Shown here: in pieces, positions 11,006 to 23,989 of the stretch
Numbering within the stretch: the stretch's first letter is position 1
Layout: each line of letters opens with the position of its first letter
Origin: Aristolochia californica
Lineage: Eukaryota; Streptophyta; Magnoliopsida; Piperales; Aristolochiaceae
Direction of reading: 5' to 3'
DNA: 64,000 bases
Assembly (NCBI GenBank): GCA_029961685.1
Contig: JARWKL010000069.1
Location: 1 to 64,000, forward strand
Notes under the pieces: generated by a model
What the model saw: the letters and a program-made list of their open reading frames with translations, nothing else
Database searches by the model: none
What the model was told of the DNA's origin: nothing
Program-made: the position numbers and the translations under genes

Positions 11006-12349
11006 GTGGAATTTCCCAAACATGGATTTTGGGGCTCATTTTTAGTGCCTGAAATAATTATCTATGGTTATCGAAACTTTTTTGCACACATGAACTCTAA
11101 AATTTTCGTTTTGTTGCGATCTTATATCTATTTTGTTTACGAGGAAAAATGGGAGAGCACAACTTTGGACCCGAAAAAAAAAAAAAATTTGAACATCCCA
11201 AATGGAAATGCACAAATGCTGAGAGAGATAATTCCAAAAAGCAAAAAGTGATTTTTAAGGATAAGCAAAAAGTGGGTTGGTAAATATCCAACCACATGAG
11301 AATTGGACTTTTTCAACTCCCCCTAATTTTTGGATCATTAGGCCACTTGCATCCTCAACTTGCTTGTGGCATGCACATCAACCACACATAAAGCATGTTG
11401 GGATTAGTTAGAAGTCCCTTTCCTATAAAATTCCACCAAGCTATTATTAGGGGGTTGTACTAGGGGAATTTCCCAAACATGGATTTTGGGGCTCATTTTT
11501 AGTGCCTGAAATAATTCTCTATAGTTTTCGAATTTTTTTTGCACACATGAACTCTAAAATTTTCGTTTTGTTGCGATCTTATATCTTTTTTGTTTACGAG
11601 GAAAAATGGGAGAGCACAAGTTTGGACCCGAAAAAAAAAAGAATTTGAACATCCCAAATGGAAAAGCACAAATGCTGAGAGAGATAATTCCAAAAAGCAA
11701 AAAGTGGGTTGGTAAATATCCAACCACTTGAGAATTTGATTTTTTCTACTCCCCCTAATTTTTGGATCATTAGGCCACTTGCAAACTCAACATGCATGTG
11801 GCATGCACATCCACCACACTTAAAGCATGTTGGGATCAGTTAGAAGTCCCTTTCCTATAAAATTCCACCAAGCTATTATTAGGGGGTTGTACTAGTGGAA
11901 TTTCCCTAACATGGATTTTGGGGTTCATTTGTAGTGCCTGAAATAATTCTCTATAGTTTTCGAATTTTTTTTGCACACATGAACTCTACAATTTTCGTTT
12001 GGTGGCAATCTTATATCTATTTTGTTTACGAGGAAAAATGGGAGAGCACAAGTTTGGACCCAAAAAAAAAAAAATTTGAACATCCCAAATTGAAATGCAC
12101 AAATGCTGAGAGAGATAATTCCACAAAGCAAAAAGTGATTTTTAAGGATAGGCAAAAAGTGGGTTGGTAAATATCCAACCACTTGAGAATTTGATTTTTT
12201 CTAGTCCCCCTAATTTTTTGATCATTAGGCCACTTGCATCCTCAACATGCTTGTGGCATGCACATCCACCACACTTAAAGCATGTTGGGATCAGTTAGAA
12301 GTCCCTTTCTTATAAAATTCCACCAAGCTATTTTTAGGGGGTTGTACTA
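11006..12349 (+). repeat. HOR unit 9
   Basis: First unit with c at site 984 ('ctacaattttc', base 11989). The other sites are default. Confidence 0.96.
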
Positions 12350-13693
12350 GTGGAATTTCCCAAACATGGATTTTGGGGCTCATTTTTAGTGCCTGAAATA
12401 ATTATCTATGGTTATCGAAACTTTTTTGCACACATGAACTCTAAAATTTTCGTTTTGTTGCGATCTTATATCTATTTTGTTTACGAGGAAAAATGGGAGA
12501 GCACAACTTTGGACCCGAAAAAAAAAAAAAATTTGAACATCCCAAATGGAAATGCACAAATGCTGAGAGAGATAATTCCAAAAAGCAAAAAGTGATTTTT
12601 AAGGATAAGCAAAAAGTGGGTTGGTAAATATCCAACCACATGAGAATTGGACTTTTTCAACTCCCCCTAATTTTTGGATCATTAGGCCACTTGCATCCTC
12701 AACTTGCTTGTGGCATGCACATCAACCACACATAAAGCATGTTGGGATTAGTTAGAAGTCCCTTTCCTATAAAATTCCACCAAGCTATTATTAGGGGGTT
12801 GTACTAGGGGAATTTCCCAAACATGGATTTTGGGGCTCATTTTTAGTGCCTGAAATAATTCTCTATAGTTTTCGAATTTTTTTTGCACACATGAACTCTA
12901 AAATTTTCGTTTTGTTGCGATCTTATATCTTTTTTGTTTACGAGGAAAAATGGGAGAGCACAAGTTTGGACCCGAAAAAAAAAAGAATTTGAACATCCCA
13001 AATGGAAAAGCACAAATGCTGAGAGAGATAATTCCAAAAAGCAAAAAGTGGGTTGGTAAATATCCAACCACTTGAGAATTTGATTTTTTCTACTCCCCCT
13101 AATTTTTGGATCATTAGGCCACTTGCAAACTCAACATGCATGTGGCATGCACATCCACCACACTTAAAGCATGTTGGGATCAGTTAGAAGTCCCTTTCCT
13201 ATAAAATTCCACCAAGCTATTATTAGGGGGTTGTACTAGTGGAATTTCCCTAACATGGATTTTGGGGTTCATTTGTAGTGCCTGAAATAATTCTCTATAG
13301 TTTTCGAATTTTTTTTGCACACATGAACTCTACAATTTTCGTTTGGTGGCAATCTTATATCTATTTTGTTTACGAGGAAAAATGGGAGAGCACAAGTTTG
13401 GACCCAAAAAAAAAAAAATTTGAACATCCCAAATTGAAATGCACAAATGCTGAGAGAGATAATTCCACAAAGCAAAAAGTGATTTTTAAGGATAGGCAAA
13501 AAGTGGGTTGGTAAATATCCAACCACTTGAGAATTTGATTTTTTCTAGTCCCCCTAATTTTTTGATCATTAGGCCACTTGCATCCTCAACATGCTTGTGG
13601 CATGCACATCCACCACACTTAAAGCATGTTGGGATCAGTTAGAAGTCCCTTTCTTATAAAATTCCACCAAGCTATTTTTAGGGGGTTGTACTA
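12350..13693 (+). repeat. HOR unit 10
   Basis: Same as unit 9: c at site 984, agTggg in A, B1. Confidence 0.96.
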
Positions 13694-15037
13694 GTGGAAT
13701 TTCCCAAACATGGATTTTGGGGCTCATTTTTAGTGCCTGAAATAATTATCTATGGTTATCGAAACTTTTTTGCACACATGAACTCTAAAATTTTCGTTTT
13801 GTTGCGATCTTATATCTATTTTGTTTACGAGGAAAAATGGGAGAGCACAACTTTGGACCCGAAAAAAAAAAAAAATTTGAACATCCCAAATGGAAATGCA
13901 CAAATGCTGAGAGAGATAATTCCAAAAAGCAAAAAGTGATTTTTAAGGATAAGCAAAAAGCGGGTTGGTAAATATCCAACCACATGAGAATTGGACTTTT
14001 TCAACTCCCCCTAATTTTTGGATCATTAGGCCACTTGCATCCTCAACTTGCTTGTGGCATGCACATCAACCACACATAAAGCATGTTGGGATTAGTTAGA
14101 AGTCCCTTTCCTATAAAATTCCACCAAGCTATTATTAGGGGGTTGTACTAGGGGAATTTCCCAAACATGGATTTTGGGGCTCATTTTTAGTGCCTGAAAT
14201 AATTCTCTATAGTTTTCGAATTTTTTTTGCACACATGAACTCTAAAATTTTCGTTTTGTTGCGATCTTATATCTTTTTTGTTTACGAGGAAAAATGGGAG
14301 AGCACAAGTTTGGACCCGAAAAAAAAAAGAATTTGAACATCCCAAATGGAAAAGCACAAATGCTGAGAGAGATAATTCCAAAAAGCAAAAAGTGGGTTGG
14401 TAAATATCCAACCACTTGAGAATTTGATTTTTTCTACTCCCCCTAATTTTTGGATCATTAGGCCACTTGCAAACTCAACATGCATGTGGCATGCACATCC
14501 ACCACACTTAAAGCATGTTGGGATCAGTTAGAAGTCCCTTTCCTATAAAATTCCACCAAGCTATTATTAGGGGGTTGTACTAGTGGAATTTCCCTAACAT
14601 GGATTTTGGGGTTCATTTGTAGTGCCTGAAATAATTCTCTATAGTTTTCGAATTTTTTTTGCACACATGAACTCTACAATTTTCGTTTGGTGGCAATCTT
14701 ATATCTATTTTGTTTACGAGGAAAAATGGGAGAGCACAAGTTTGGACCCAAAAAAAAAAAAATTTGAACATCCCAAATTGAAATGCACAAATGCTGAGAG
14801 AGATAATTCCACAAAGCAAAAAGTGATTTTTAAGGATAGGCAAAAAGTGGGTTGGTAAATATCCAACCACTTGAGAATTTGATTTTTTCTAGTCCCCCTA
14901 ATTTTTTGATCATTAGGCCACTTGCATCCTCAACATGCTTGTGGCATGCACATCCACCACACTTAAAGCATGTTGGGATCAGTTAGAAGTCCCTTTCTTA
15001 TAAAATTCCACCAAGCTATTTTTAGGGGGTTGTACTA
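13694..15037 (+). repeat. HOR unit 11
   Basis: First unit with agCggg in A (base 13961). B1; c at site 984. Confidence 0.96.
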
Positions 15038-16381
15038 GTGGAATTTCCCAAACATGGATTTTGGGGCTCATTTTTAGTGCCTGAAATAATTATCTATGGT
15101 TATCGAAACTTTTTTGCACACATGAACTCTAAAATTTTCGTTTTGTTGCGATCTTATATCTATTTTGTTTACGAGGAAAAATGGGAGAGCACAACTTTGG
15201 ACCCGAAAAAAAAAAAAAATTTGAACATCCCAAATGGAAATGCACAAATGCTGAGAGAGATAATTCCAAAAAGCAAAAAGTGATTTTTAAGGATAAGCAA
15301 AAAGCGGGTTGGTAAATATCCAACCACATGAGAATTGGACTTTTTCAACTCCCCCTAATTTTTGGATCATTAGGCCACTTGCATCCTCAACTTGCTTGTG
15401 GCATGCACATCAACCACACATAAAGCATGTTGGGATTAGTTAGAAGTCCCTTTCCTATAAAATTCCACCAAGCTATTATTAGGGGGTTGTACTAGGGGAA
15501 TTTCCCAAACATGGATTTTGGGGCTCATTTTTAGTGCCTGAAATAATTCTCTATAGTTTTCGAATTTTTTTTGCACACATGAACTCTAAAATTTTCGTTT
15601 TGTTGCGATCTTATATCTTTTTTGTTTACGAGGAAAAATGGGAGAGCACAAGTTTGGACCCGAAAAAAAAAAGAATTTGAACATCCCAAATGGAAAAGCA
15701 CAAATGCTGAGAGAGATAATTCCAAAAAGCAAAAAGTGGGTTGGTAAATATCCAACCACTTGAGAATTTGATTTTTTCTACTCCCCCTAATTTTTGGATC
15801 ATTAGGCCACTTGCAAACTCAACATGCATGTGGCATGCACATCCACCACACTTAAAGCATGTTGGGATCAGTTAGAAGTCCCTTTCCTATAAAATTCCAC
15901 CAAGCTATTATTAGGGGGTTGTACTAGTGGAATTTCCCTAACATGGATTTTGGGGTTCATTTGTCGTGCCTGAAATAATTCTCTATAGTTTTCGAATTTT
16001 TTTTGCACACATGAACTCTACAATTTTCGTTTGGTGGCAATCTTATATCTATTTTGTTTACGAGGAAAAATGGGAGAGCACAAGTTTGGACCCAAAAAAA
16101 AAAAAATTTGAACATCCCAAATTGAAATGCACAAATGCTGAGAGAGATAATTCCACAAAGCAAAAAGAGATTTTTAAGGATAGGCAAAAAGTGGGTTGGT
16201 AAATATCCAACCACTTGAGAATTTGATTTTTTCTAGTCCCCCTAATTTTTTGATCATTAGGCCACTTGCATCCTCAACATGCTTGTGGCATGCACATCCA
16301 CCACACTTAAAGCATGTTGGGATCAGTTAGAAGTCCCTTTCTTATAAAATTCCACCAAGCTATTTTTAGGGGGTTGTACTA
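15038..16381 (+). repeat. HOR unit 12 (mosaic boundary unit)
   Basis: agCggg (15305), B1, a unique CG at 928-929 (c at 15965), c at site 984 (16021) but agA at site 1131 (16168). The left part matches block 2, while the agA tail matches units 13 and 15 of block 3. Confidence 0.95.
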
Positions 16382-17725
16382 GTGGAATTTCCCAAACATG
16401 GATTTTGGGGCTCATTTTTAGTGCCTGAAATAATTATCTATGGTTATCGAAACTTTTTTGCACACATGAACTCTAAAATTTTCGTTTTGTTGCGATCTTA
16501 TATCTATTTTGTTTACGAGGAAAAATGGGAGAGCACAACTTTGGACCCGAAAAAAAAAAAAAATTTGAACATCCCAAATGGAAATGCACAAATGCTGAGA
16601 GAGATAATTCCAAAAAGCAAAAAGTGATTTTTAAGGATAAGCAAAAAGTGGGTTGGTAAATATCCAACCACATGAGAATTGGACTTTTTCAACTCCCCCT
16701 AATTTTTGGATCATTAGGCCACTTGCATCCTCAACTTGCTTGTGGCATGCACATCAACCACACATAAAGCATGTTGGGATTAGTTAGAAGTCCCTTTCCT
16801 ATAAAATTCCACCAAGCTATTATTAGGGGGTTGTACTAGGGGAATTTCCCAAACATGGATTTTGGGGCTCATTTTTAGTGCCTGAAATAATTCTCTATAG
16901 TTTTCGAATTTTTTTTGCACACATGAACTCTAAAATTTTCGTTTTGTTGCGATCTTATATCTTTTTTGTTTACGAGGAAAAATGGGAGAGCACAAGTTTG
17001 GACCCGAAAAAAAAAAAAATTTGAACATCCCAAATGGAAAAGCACAAATGCTGAGAGAGATAATTCCAAAAAGCAAAAAGTGGGTTGGTAAATATCCAAC
17101 CACTTGAGAATTTGATTTTTTCTACTCCCCCTAATTTTTGGATCATTAGGCCACTTGCAAACTCAACATGCATGTGGCATGCACATCCACCACACTTAAA
17201 GCATGTTGGGATCAGTTAGAAGTCCCTTTCCTATAAAATTCCACCAAGCTATTATTAGGGGGTTGTACTAGTGGAATTTCCCTAACATGGATTTTGGGGT
17301 TCATTTGTGGTGCCTGAAATAATTCTCTATAGTTTTCGAATTTTTTTTGCACACATGAACTCTAAAATTTTCGTTTGGTGGCAATCTTATATCTATTTTG
17401 TTTACGAGGAAAAATGGGAGAGCACAAGTTTGGACCCAAAAAAAAAAAAATTTGAACATCCCAAATTGAAATGCACAAATGCTGAGAGAGATAATTCCAC
17501 AAAGCAAAAAGAGATTTTTAAGGATAGGCAAAAAGTGGGTTGGTAAATATCCAACCACTTGAGAATTTGATTTTTTCTAGTCCCCCTAATTTTTTGATCA
17601 TTAGGCCACTTGCATCCTCAACATGCTTGTGGCATGCACATCCACCACACTTAAAGCATGTTGGGATCAGTTAGAAGTCCCTTTCTTATAAAATTCCACC
17701 AAGCTATTTTTAGGGGGTTGTACTA
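16382..17725 (+). repeat. HOR unit 13
   Basis: First block-3 unit: agTggg, B2, GG at 928-929, a at site 984, agA at site 1131 (17512). Confidence 0.96.
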
Positions 17726-19069
17726 GTGGAATTTCCCAAACATGGATTTTGGGGCTCATTTTTAGTGCCTGAAATAATTATCTATGGTTATCGAAACTTT
17801 TTTGCACACATGAACTCTAAAATTTTCGTTTTGTTGCGATCTTATATCTATTTTGTTTACGAGGAAAAATGGGAGAGCACAACTTTGGACCCGAAAAAAA
17901 AAAAAAATTTGAACATCCCAAATGGAAATGCACAAATGCTGAGAGAGATAATTCCAAAAAGCAAAAAGTGATTTTTAAGGATAAGCAAAAAGTGGGTTGG
18001 TAAATATCCAACCACATGAGAATTGGACTTTTTCAACTCCCCCTAATTTTTGGATCATTAGGCCACTTGCATCCTCAACTTGCTTGTGGCATGCACATCA
18101 ACCACACATAAAGCATGTTGGGATTAGTTAGAAGTCCCTTTCCTATAAAATTCCACCAAGCTATTATTAGGGGGTTGTACTAGGGGAATTTCCCAAACAT
18201 GGATTTTGGGGCTCATTTTTAGTGCCTGAAATAATTCTCTATAGTTTTCGAATTTTTTTTGCACACATGAACTCTAAAATTTTCGTTTTGTTGCGATCTT
18301 ATATCTTTTTTGTTTACGAGGAAAAATGGGAGAGCACAAGTTTGGACCCCAAAAAAAAAAAAATTTGAACATCCCAAATGGAAAAGCACAAATGCTGAGA
18401 GAGATAATTCCAAAAAGCAAAAAGTGGGTTGGTAAATATCCAACCACTTGAGAATTTGATTTTTTCTACTCCCCCTAATTTTTGGATCATTAGGCCACTT
18501 GCAAACTCAACATGCATGTGGCATGCACATCCACCACACTTAAAGCATGTTGGGATCAGTTAGAAGTCCCTTTCCTATAAAATTCCACCAAGCTATTATT
18601 AGGGGGTTGTACTAGTGGAATTTCCCTAACATGGATTTTGGGGTTCATTTGTGGTGCCTGAAATAATTCTCTATAGTTTTCGAATTTTTTTTGCACACAT
18701 GAACTCTAAAATTTTCGTTTGGTGGCAATCTTATATCTATTTTGTTTACGAGGAAAAATGGGAGAGCACAAGTTTGGACCCAAAAAAAAAAAAATTTGAA
18801 CATCCCAAATTGAAATGCACAAATGCTGAGAGAGATAATTCCACAAAGCAAAAAGTGATTTTTAAGGATAGGCAAAAAGTGGGTTGGTAAATATCCAACC
18901 ACTTGAGAATTTGATTTTTTCTAGTCCCCCTAATTTTTTGATCATTAGGCCACTTGCATCCTCAACATGCTTGTGGCATGCACATCCACCACACTTAAAG
19001 CATGTTGGGATCAGTTAGAAGTCCCTTTCTTATAAAATTCCACCAAGCTATTTTTAGGGGGTTGTACTA
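17726..19069 (+). repeat. HOR unit 14
   Basis: B3 (c at 18350), GG, t at site 1131. Confidence 0.96.
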
Positions 19070-20413
19070 GTGGAATTTCCCAAACATGGATTTTGGGGCT
19101 CATTTTTAGTGCCTGAAATAATTATCTATGGTTATCGAAACTTTTTTGCACACATGAACTCTAAAATTTTCGTTTTGTTGCGATCTTATATCTATTTTGT
19201 TTACGAGGAAAAATGGGAGAGCACAACTTTGGACCCGAAAAAAAAAAAAAATTTGAACATCCCAAATGGAAATGCACAAATGCTGAGAGAGATAATTCCA
19301 AAAAGCAAAAAGTGATTTTTAAGGATAAGCAAAAAGTGGGTTGGTAAATATCCAACCACATGAGAATTGGACTTTTTCAACTCCCCCTAATTTTTGGATC
19401 ATTAGGCCACTTGCATCCTCAACTTGCTTGTGGCATGCACATCAACCACACATAAAGCATGTTGGGATTAGTTAGAAGTCCCTTTCCTATAAAATTCCAC
19501 CAAGCTATTATTAGGGGGTTGTACTAGGGGAATTTCCCAAACATGGATTTTGGGGCTCATTTTTAGTGCCTGAAATAATTCTCTATAGTTTTCGAATTTT
19601 TTTTGCACACATGAACTCTAAAATTTTCGTTTTGTTGCGATCTTATATCTTTTTTGTTTACGAGGAAAAATGGGAGAGCACAAGTTTGGACCCCAAAAAA
19701 AAAAAAATTTGAACATCCCAAATGGAAAAGCACAAATGCTGAGAGAGATAATTCCAAAAAGCAAAAAGTGGGTTGGTAAATATCCAACCACTTGAGAATT
19801 TGATTTTTTCTACTCCCCCTAATTTTTGGATCATTAGGCCACTTGCAAACTCAACATGCATGTGGCATGCACATCCACCACACTTAAAGCATGTTGGGAT
19901 CAGTTAGAAGTCCCTTTCCTATAAAATTCCACCAAGCTATTATTAGGGGGTTGTACTAGTGGAATTTCCCTAACATGGATTTTGGGGTTCATTTGTGATG
20001 CCTGAAATAATTCTCTATAGTTTTCGAATTTTTTTTGCACACATGAACTCTAAAATTTTCGTTTGGTGGCAATCTTATATCTATTTTGTTTACGAGGAAA
20101 AATGGGAGAGCACAAGTTTGGACCCAAAAAAAAAAAAATTTGAACATCCCAAATTGAAATGCACAAATGCTGAGAGAGATAATTCCACAAAGCAAAAAGA
20201 GATTTTTAAGGATAGGCAAAAAGTGGGTTGGTAAATATCCAACCACTTGAGAATTTGATTTTTTCTAGTCCCCCTAATTTTTTGATCATTAGGCCACTTG
20301 CATCCTCAACATGCTTGTGGCATGCACATCCACCACACTTAAAGCATGTTGGGATCAGTTAGAAGTCCCTTTCTTATAAAATTCCACCAAGCTATTTTTA
20401 GGGGGTTGTACTA
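19070..20413 (+). repeat. HOR unit 15
   Basis: B3, unique GA at 928-929 (19997-19998), agA at site 1131 (20200). Confidence 0.96.
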
Positions 20414-21757
20414 GTGGAATTTCCCAAACATGGATTTTGGGGCTCATTTTTAGTGCCTGAAATAATTATCTATGGTTATCGAAACTTTTTTGCACACATG
20501 AACTCTAAAATTTTCGTTTTGTTGCGATCTTATATCTATTTTGTTTACGAGGAAAAATGGGAGAGCACAACTTTGGACCCGAAAAAAAAAAAAAATTTGA
20601 ACATCCCAAATGGAAATGCACAAATGCTGAGAGAGATAATTCCAAAAAGCAAAAAGTGATTTTTAAGGATAAGCAAAAAGTGGGTTGGTAAATATCCAAC
20701 CACATGAGAATTGGACTTTTTCAACTCCCCCTAATTTTTGGATCATTAGGCCACTTGCATCCTCAACTTGCTTGTGGCATGCACATCAACCACACATAAA
20801 GCATGTTGGGATTAGTTAGAAGTCCCTTTCCTATAAAATTCCACCAAGCTATTATTAGGGGGTTGTACTAGGGGAATTTCCCAAACATGGATTTTGGGGC
20901 TCATTTTTAGTGCCTGAAATAATTCTCTATAGTTTTCGAATTTTTTTTGCACACATGAACTCTAAAATTTTCGTTTTGTTGCGATCTTATATCTTTTTTG
21001 TTTACGAGGAAAAATGGGAGAGCACAAGTTTGGACCCGAAAAAAAAAAAAATTTGAACATCCCAAATGGAAAAGCACAAATGCTGAGAGAGATAATTCCA
21101 AAAAGCAAAAAGTGGGTTGGTAAATATCCAACCACTTGAGAATTTGATTTTTTCTACTCCCCCTAATTTTTGGATCATTAGGCCACTTGCAAACTCAACA
21201 TGCATGTGGCATGCACATCCACCACACTTAAAGCATGTTGGGATCAGTTAAAAGTCCCTTTCCTATAAAATTCCACCAAGCTATTATTAGGGGGTTGTAC
21301 TAGTGGAATTTCCCTAACATGGATTTTGGGGTTCATTTGTGGTGCCTGAAATAATTCTCTATAGTTTTCGAATTTTTTTTGCACACATGAACTCTAAAAT
21401 TTTCGTTTGGTGGCAATCTTATATCTATTTTGTTTACGAGGAAAAATGGGAGAGCACAAGTTTGGACCCAAAAAAAAAAAAATTTGAACATCCCAAATTG
21501 AAATGCACAAATGCTGAGAGAGATAATTCCACAAAGCAAAAAGTGATTTTTAAGGATAGGCAAAAAGTGGGTTGGTAAATATCCAACCACTTGAGAATTT
21601 GATTTTTTCTAGTCCCCCTAATTTTTTGATCATTAGGCCACTTGCATCCTCAACATGCTTGTGGCATGCACATCCACCACACTTAAAGCATGTTGGGATC
21701 AGTTAGAAGTCCCTTTCTTATAAAATTCCACCAAGCTATTTTTAGGGGGTTGTACTA
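20414..21757 (+). repeat. HOR unit 16
   Basis: B2, GG, t at site 1131. Private g-to-a change at 21251 in B ('cagttaaaagtccc'). Confidence 0.96.
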
Positions 21758-22190
21758 GTGGAATTTCCCAAACATGGATTTTGGGGCTCATTTTTAGTGC
21801 CTGAAATAATTATCTATGGTTATCGAAACTTTTTTGCACACATGAACTCTAAAATTTTCGTTTTGTTGCGATCTTATATCTATTTTGTTTACGAGGAAAA
21901 ATGGGAGAGCACAACTTTGGACCCGAAAAAAAAAAAAAATTTGAACATCCCAAATGGAAAAGCACAAATGCTGAGAGAGATAATTCCAAAAAGCAAAAAG
22001 TGGGTTGGTAAATATCCAACCACTTGAGAATTTGATTTTTTCTACTCCCCCTAATTTTTGGATCATTAGGCCACTTGCAAACTCAACATGCATGTGGCAT
22101 GCACATCCACCACACTTAAAGCATGTTGGGATCAGTTAGAAGTCCCTTTCCTATAAAATTCCACCAAGCTATTATTAGGGGGTTGTACTA
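21758..22190 (+). repeat. Hybrid A/B monomer (433 bp)
   Basis: The left part is A: 'ttatctatggttatcg', c in 'acaactttgg' at 21915, and a 14-base A-tract, the A length (B2/B3 have 13). The right part is B: a at 21961 ('ggaaaagcac'), the 24-bp deletion, and 'gcaaactcaacatgcatg'. The switch lies between 21915 and 21961. Its length, 433 = 457 - 24, fits a single exchange between a 5' A and a 3' B. Confidence 0.95.
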
Positions 22191-22645
22191 GTGGAATTTC
22201 CCTAACATGGATTTTGGGGTTCATTTGTGGTGCATGAAATAATTCTCTATAGTTTTCGAATTTTTTTTGCACACATGAACTCTAAAATTTTCGTTTGGTG
22301 GCAATCTTATATCTATTTTGTTTACGAGGAAAAATGGGAGAGCACAAGTTTGGACCCAAAAAAAAAAAAATTTGAACATCCCAAATTGAAATGCACAAAT
22401 GCTGAGAGAGATAATTCCACAAAGCAAAAAGTGATTTTTAAGGATAGGCAAAAAGTGGGTTGGTAAATATCCAACCACTTGAGAATTTGATTTTTTCTAG
22501 TCCCCCTAATTTTTTGATCATTAGGCCACTTGCATCCTCAACATGCTTGTGGCATGCACATCCACCACACTTAAAGCATGTTGGGATCAGTTAGAAGTCC
22601 CTTTCTTATAAAATTCCACCAAGCTATTTTTAGGGGGTTGTACTA
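21758..22645 (+). repeat. HOR unit 17: 888-bp deleted unit (A/B hybrid + C)
   Basis: One monomer length (456 bp) is missing. A hybrid A/B monomer (21758-22190) is followed directly by a C monomer (22191-22645) with GG and a at site 933 (22234). It is the only unit in the window that breaks the A-B-C order. Confidence 0.97.
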
Positions 22646-23989
22646 GTGGAATTTCCCAAACATGGATTTTGGGGCTCATTTTTAGTGCCTGAAATAATTA
22701 TCTATGGTTATCGAAACTTTTTTGCACACATGAACTCTAAAATTTTCGTTTTGTTGCGATCTTATATCTATTTTGTTTACGAGGAAAAATGGGAGAGCAC
22801 AACTTTGGACCCGAAAAAAAAAAAAAATTTGAACATCCCAAATGGAAATGCACAAATGCTGAGAGAGATAATTCCAAAAAGCAAAAAGTGATTTTTAAGG
22901 ATAAGCAAAAAGTGGGTTGGTAAATATCCAACCACATGAGAATTGGACTTTTTCAACTCCCCCTAATTTTTGGATCATTAGGCCACTTGCATCCTCAACT
23001 TGCTTGTGGCATGCACATCAACCACACATAAAGCATGTTGGGATTAGTTAGAAGTCCCTTTCCTATAAAATTCCACCAAGCTATTATTAGGGGGTTGTAC
23101 TAGGGGAATTTCCCAAACATGGATTTTGGGGCTCATTTTTAGTGCCTGAAATAATTCTCTATAGTTTTCGAATTTTTTTTGCACACATGAACTCTAAAAT
23201 TTTCGTTTTGTTGCGATCTTATATCTTTTTTGTTTACGAGGAAAAATGGGAGAGCACAAGTTTGGACCCCAAAAAAAAAAAAATTTGAACATCCCAAATG
23301 GAAAAGCACAAATGCTGAGAGAGATAATTCCAAAAAGCAAAAAGTGGGTTGGTAAATATCCAACCACTTGAGAATTTGATTTTTTCTACTCCCCCTAATT
23401 TTTGGATCATTAGGCCACTTGCAAACTCAACATGCATGTGGCATGCACATCCACCACACTTAAAGCATGTTGGGATCAGTTAGAAGTCCCTTTCCTATAA
23501 AATTCCACCAAGCTATTATTAGGGGGTTGTACTAGTGGAATTTCCCTAACATGGATTTTGGGGTTCATTTGTGGTGCCTGAAATAATTCTCTATAGTTTT
23601 CGAATTTTTTTTGCACACATGAACTCTAAAATTTTCGTTTGGTGGCAATCTTATATCTATTTTGTTTACGAGGAAAAATGGGAGAGCACAAGTTTGGACC
23701 CAAAAAAAAAAAAATTTGAACATCCCAAATTGAAATGCACAAATGCTGAGAGAGATAATTCCACAAAGCAAAAAGTGATTTTTAAGGATAGGCAAAAAGT
23801 GGGTTGGTAAATATCCAACCACTTGAGAATTTGATTTTTTCTAGTCCCCCTAATTTTTTGATCATTAGGCCACTTGCATCCTCAACATGCTTGTGGCATG
23901 CACATCCACCACACTTAAAGCATGTTGGGATCAGTTAGAAGTCCCTTTCTTATAAAATTCCACCAAGCTATTTTTAGGGGGTTGTACTA
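22646..23989 (+). repeat. HOR unit 18
   Basis: B3, GG, c at site 933. Confidence 0.96.

Larger units (their letters stand above)
11006..16381 (+). repeat. Array block 2: transitional HORs (units 9-12)
   Basis: The C allele 'ctacaattttc' (site 984) first appears at 11989 and stays through unit 12. The A allele agCggg (site 268) joins at 13961 and 15305. B stays B1 throughout. The last C monomer (15927-16381) is mosaic: it has the block-2 allele at 16021 but the agA allele, typical of the start of block 3, at 16168. Confidence 0.8.

Noticed and set aside
21758..22645. Insertion of a separate element explaining the 888-bp unit
   Set aside because: All of its bases are accounted for by A, B and C sequence. 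Only a deletion or exchange is needed.
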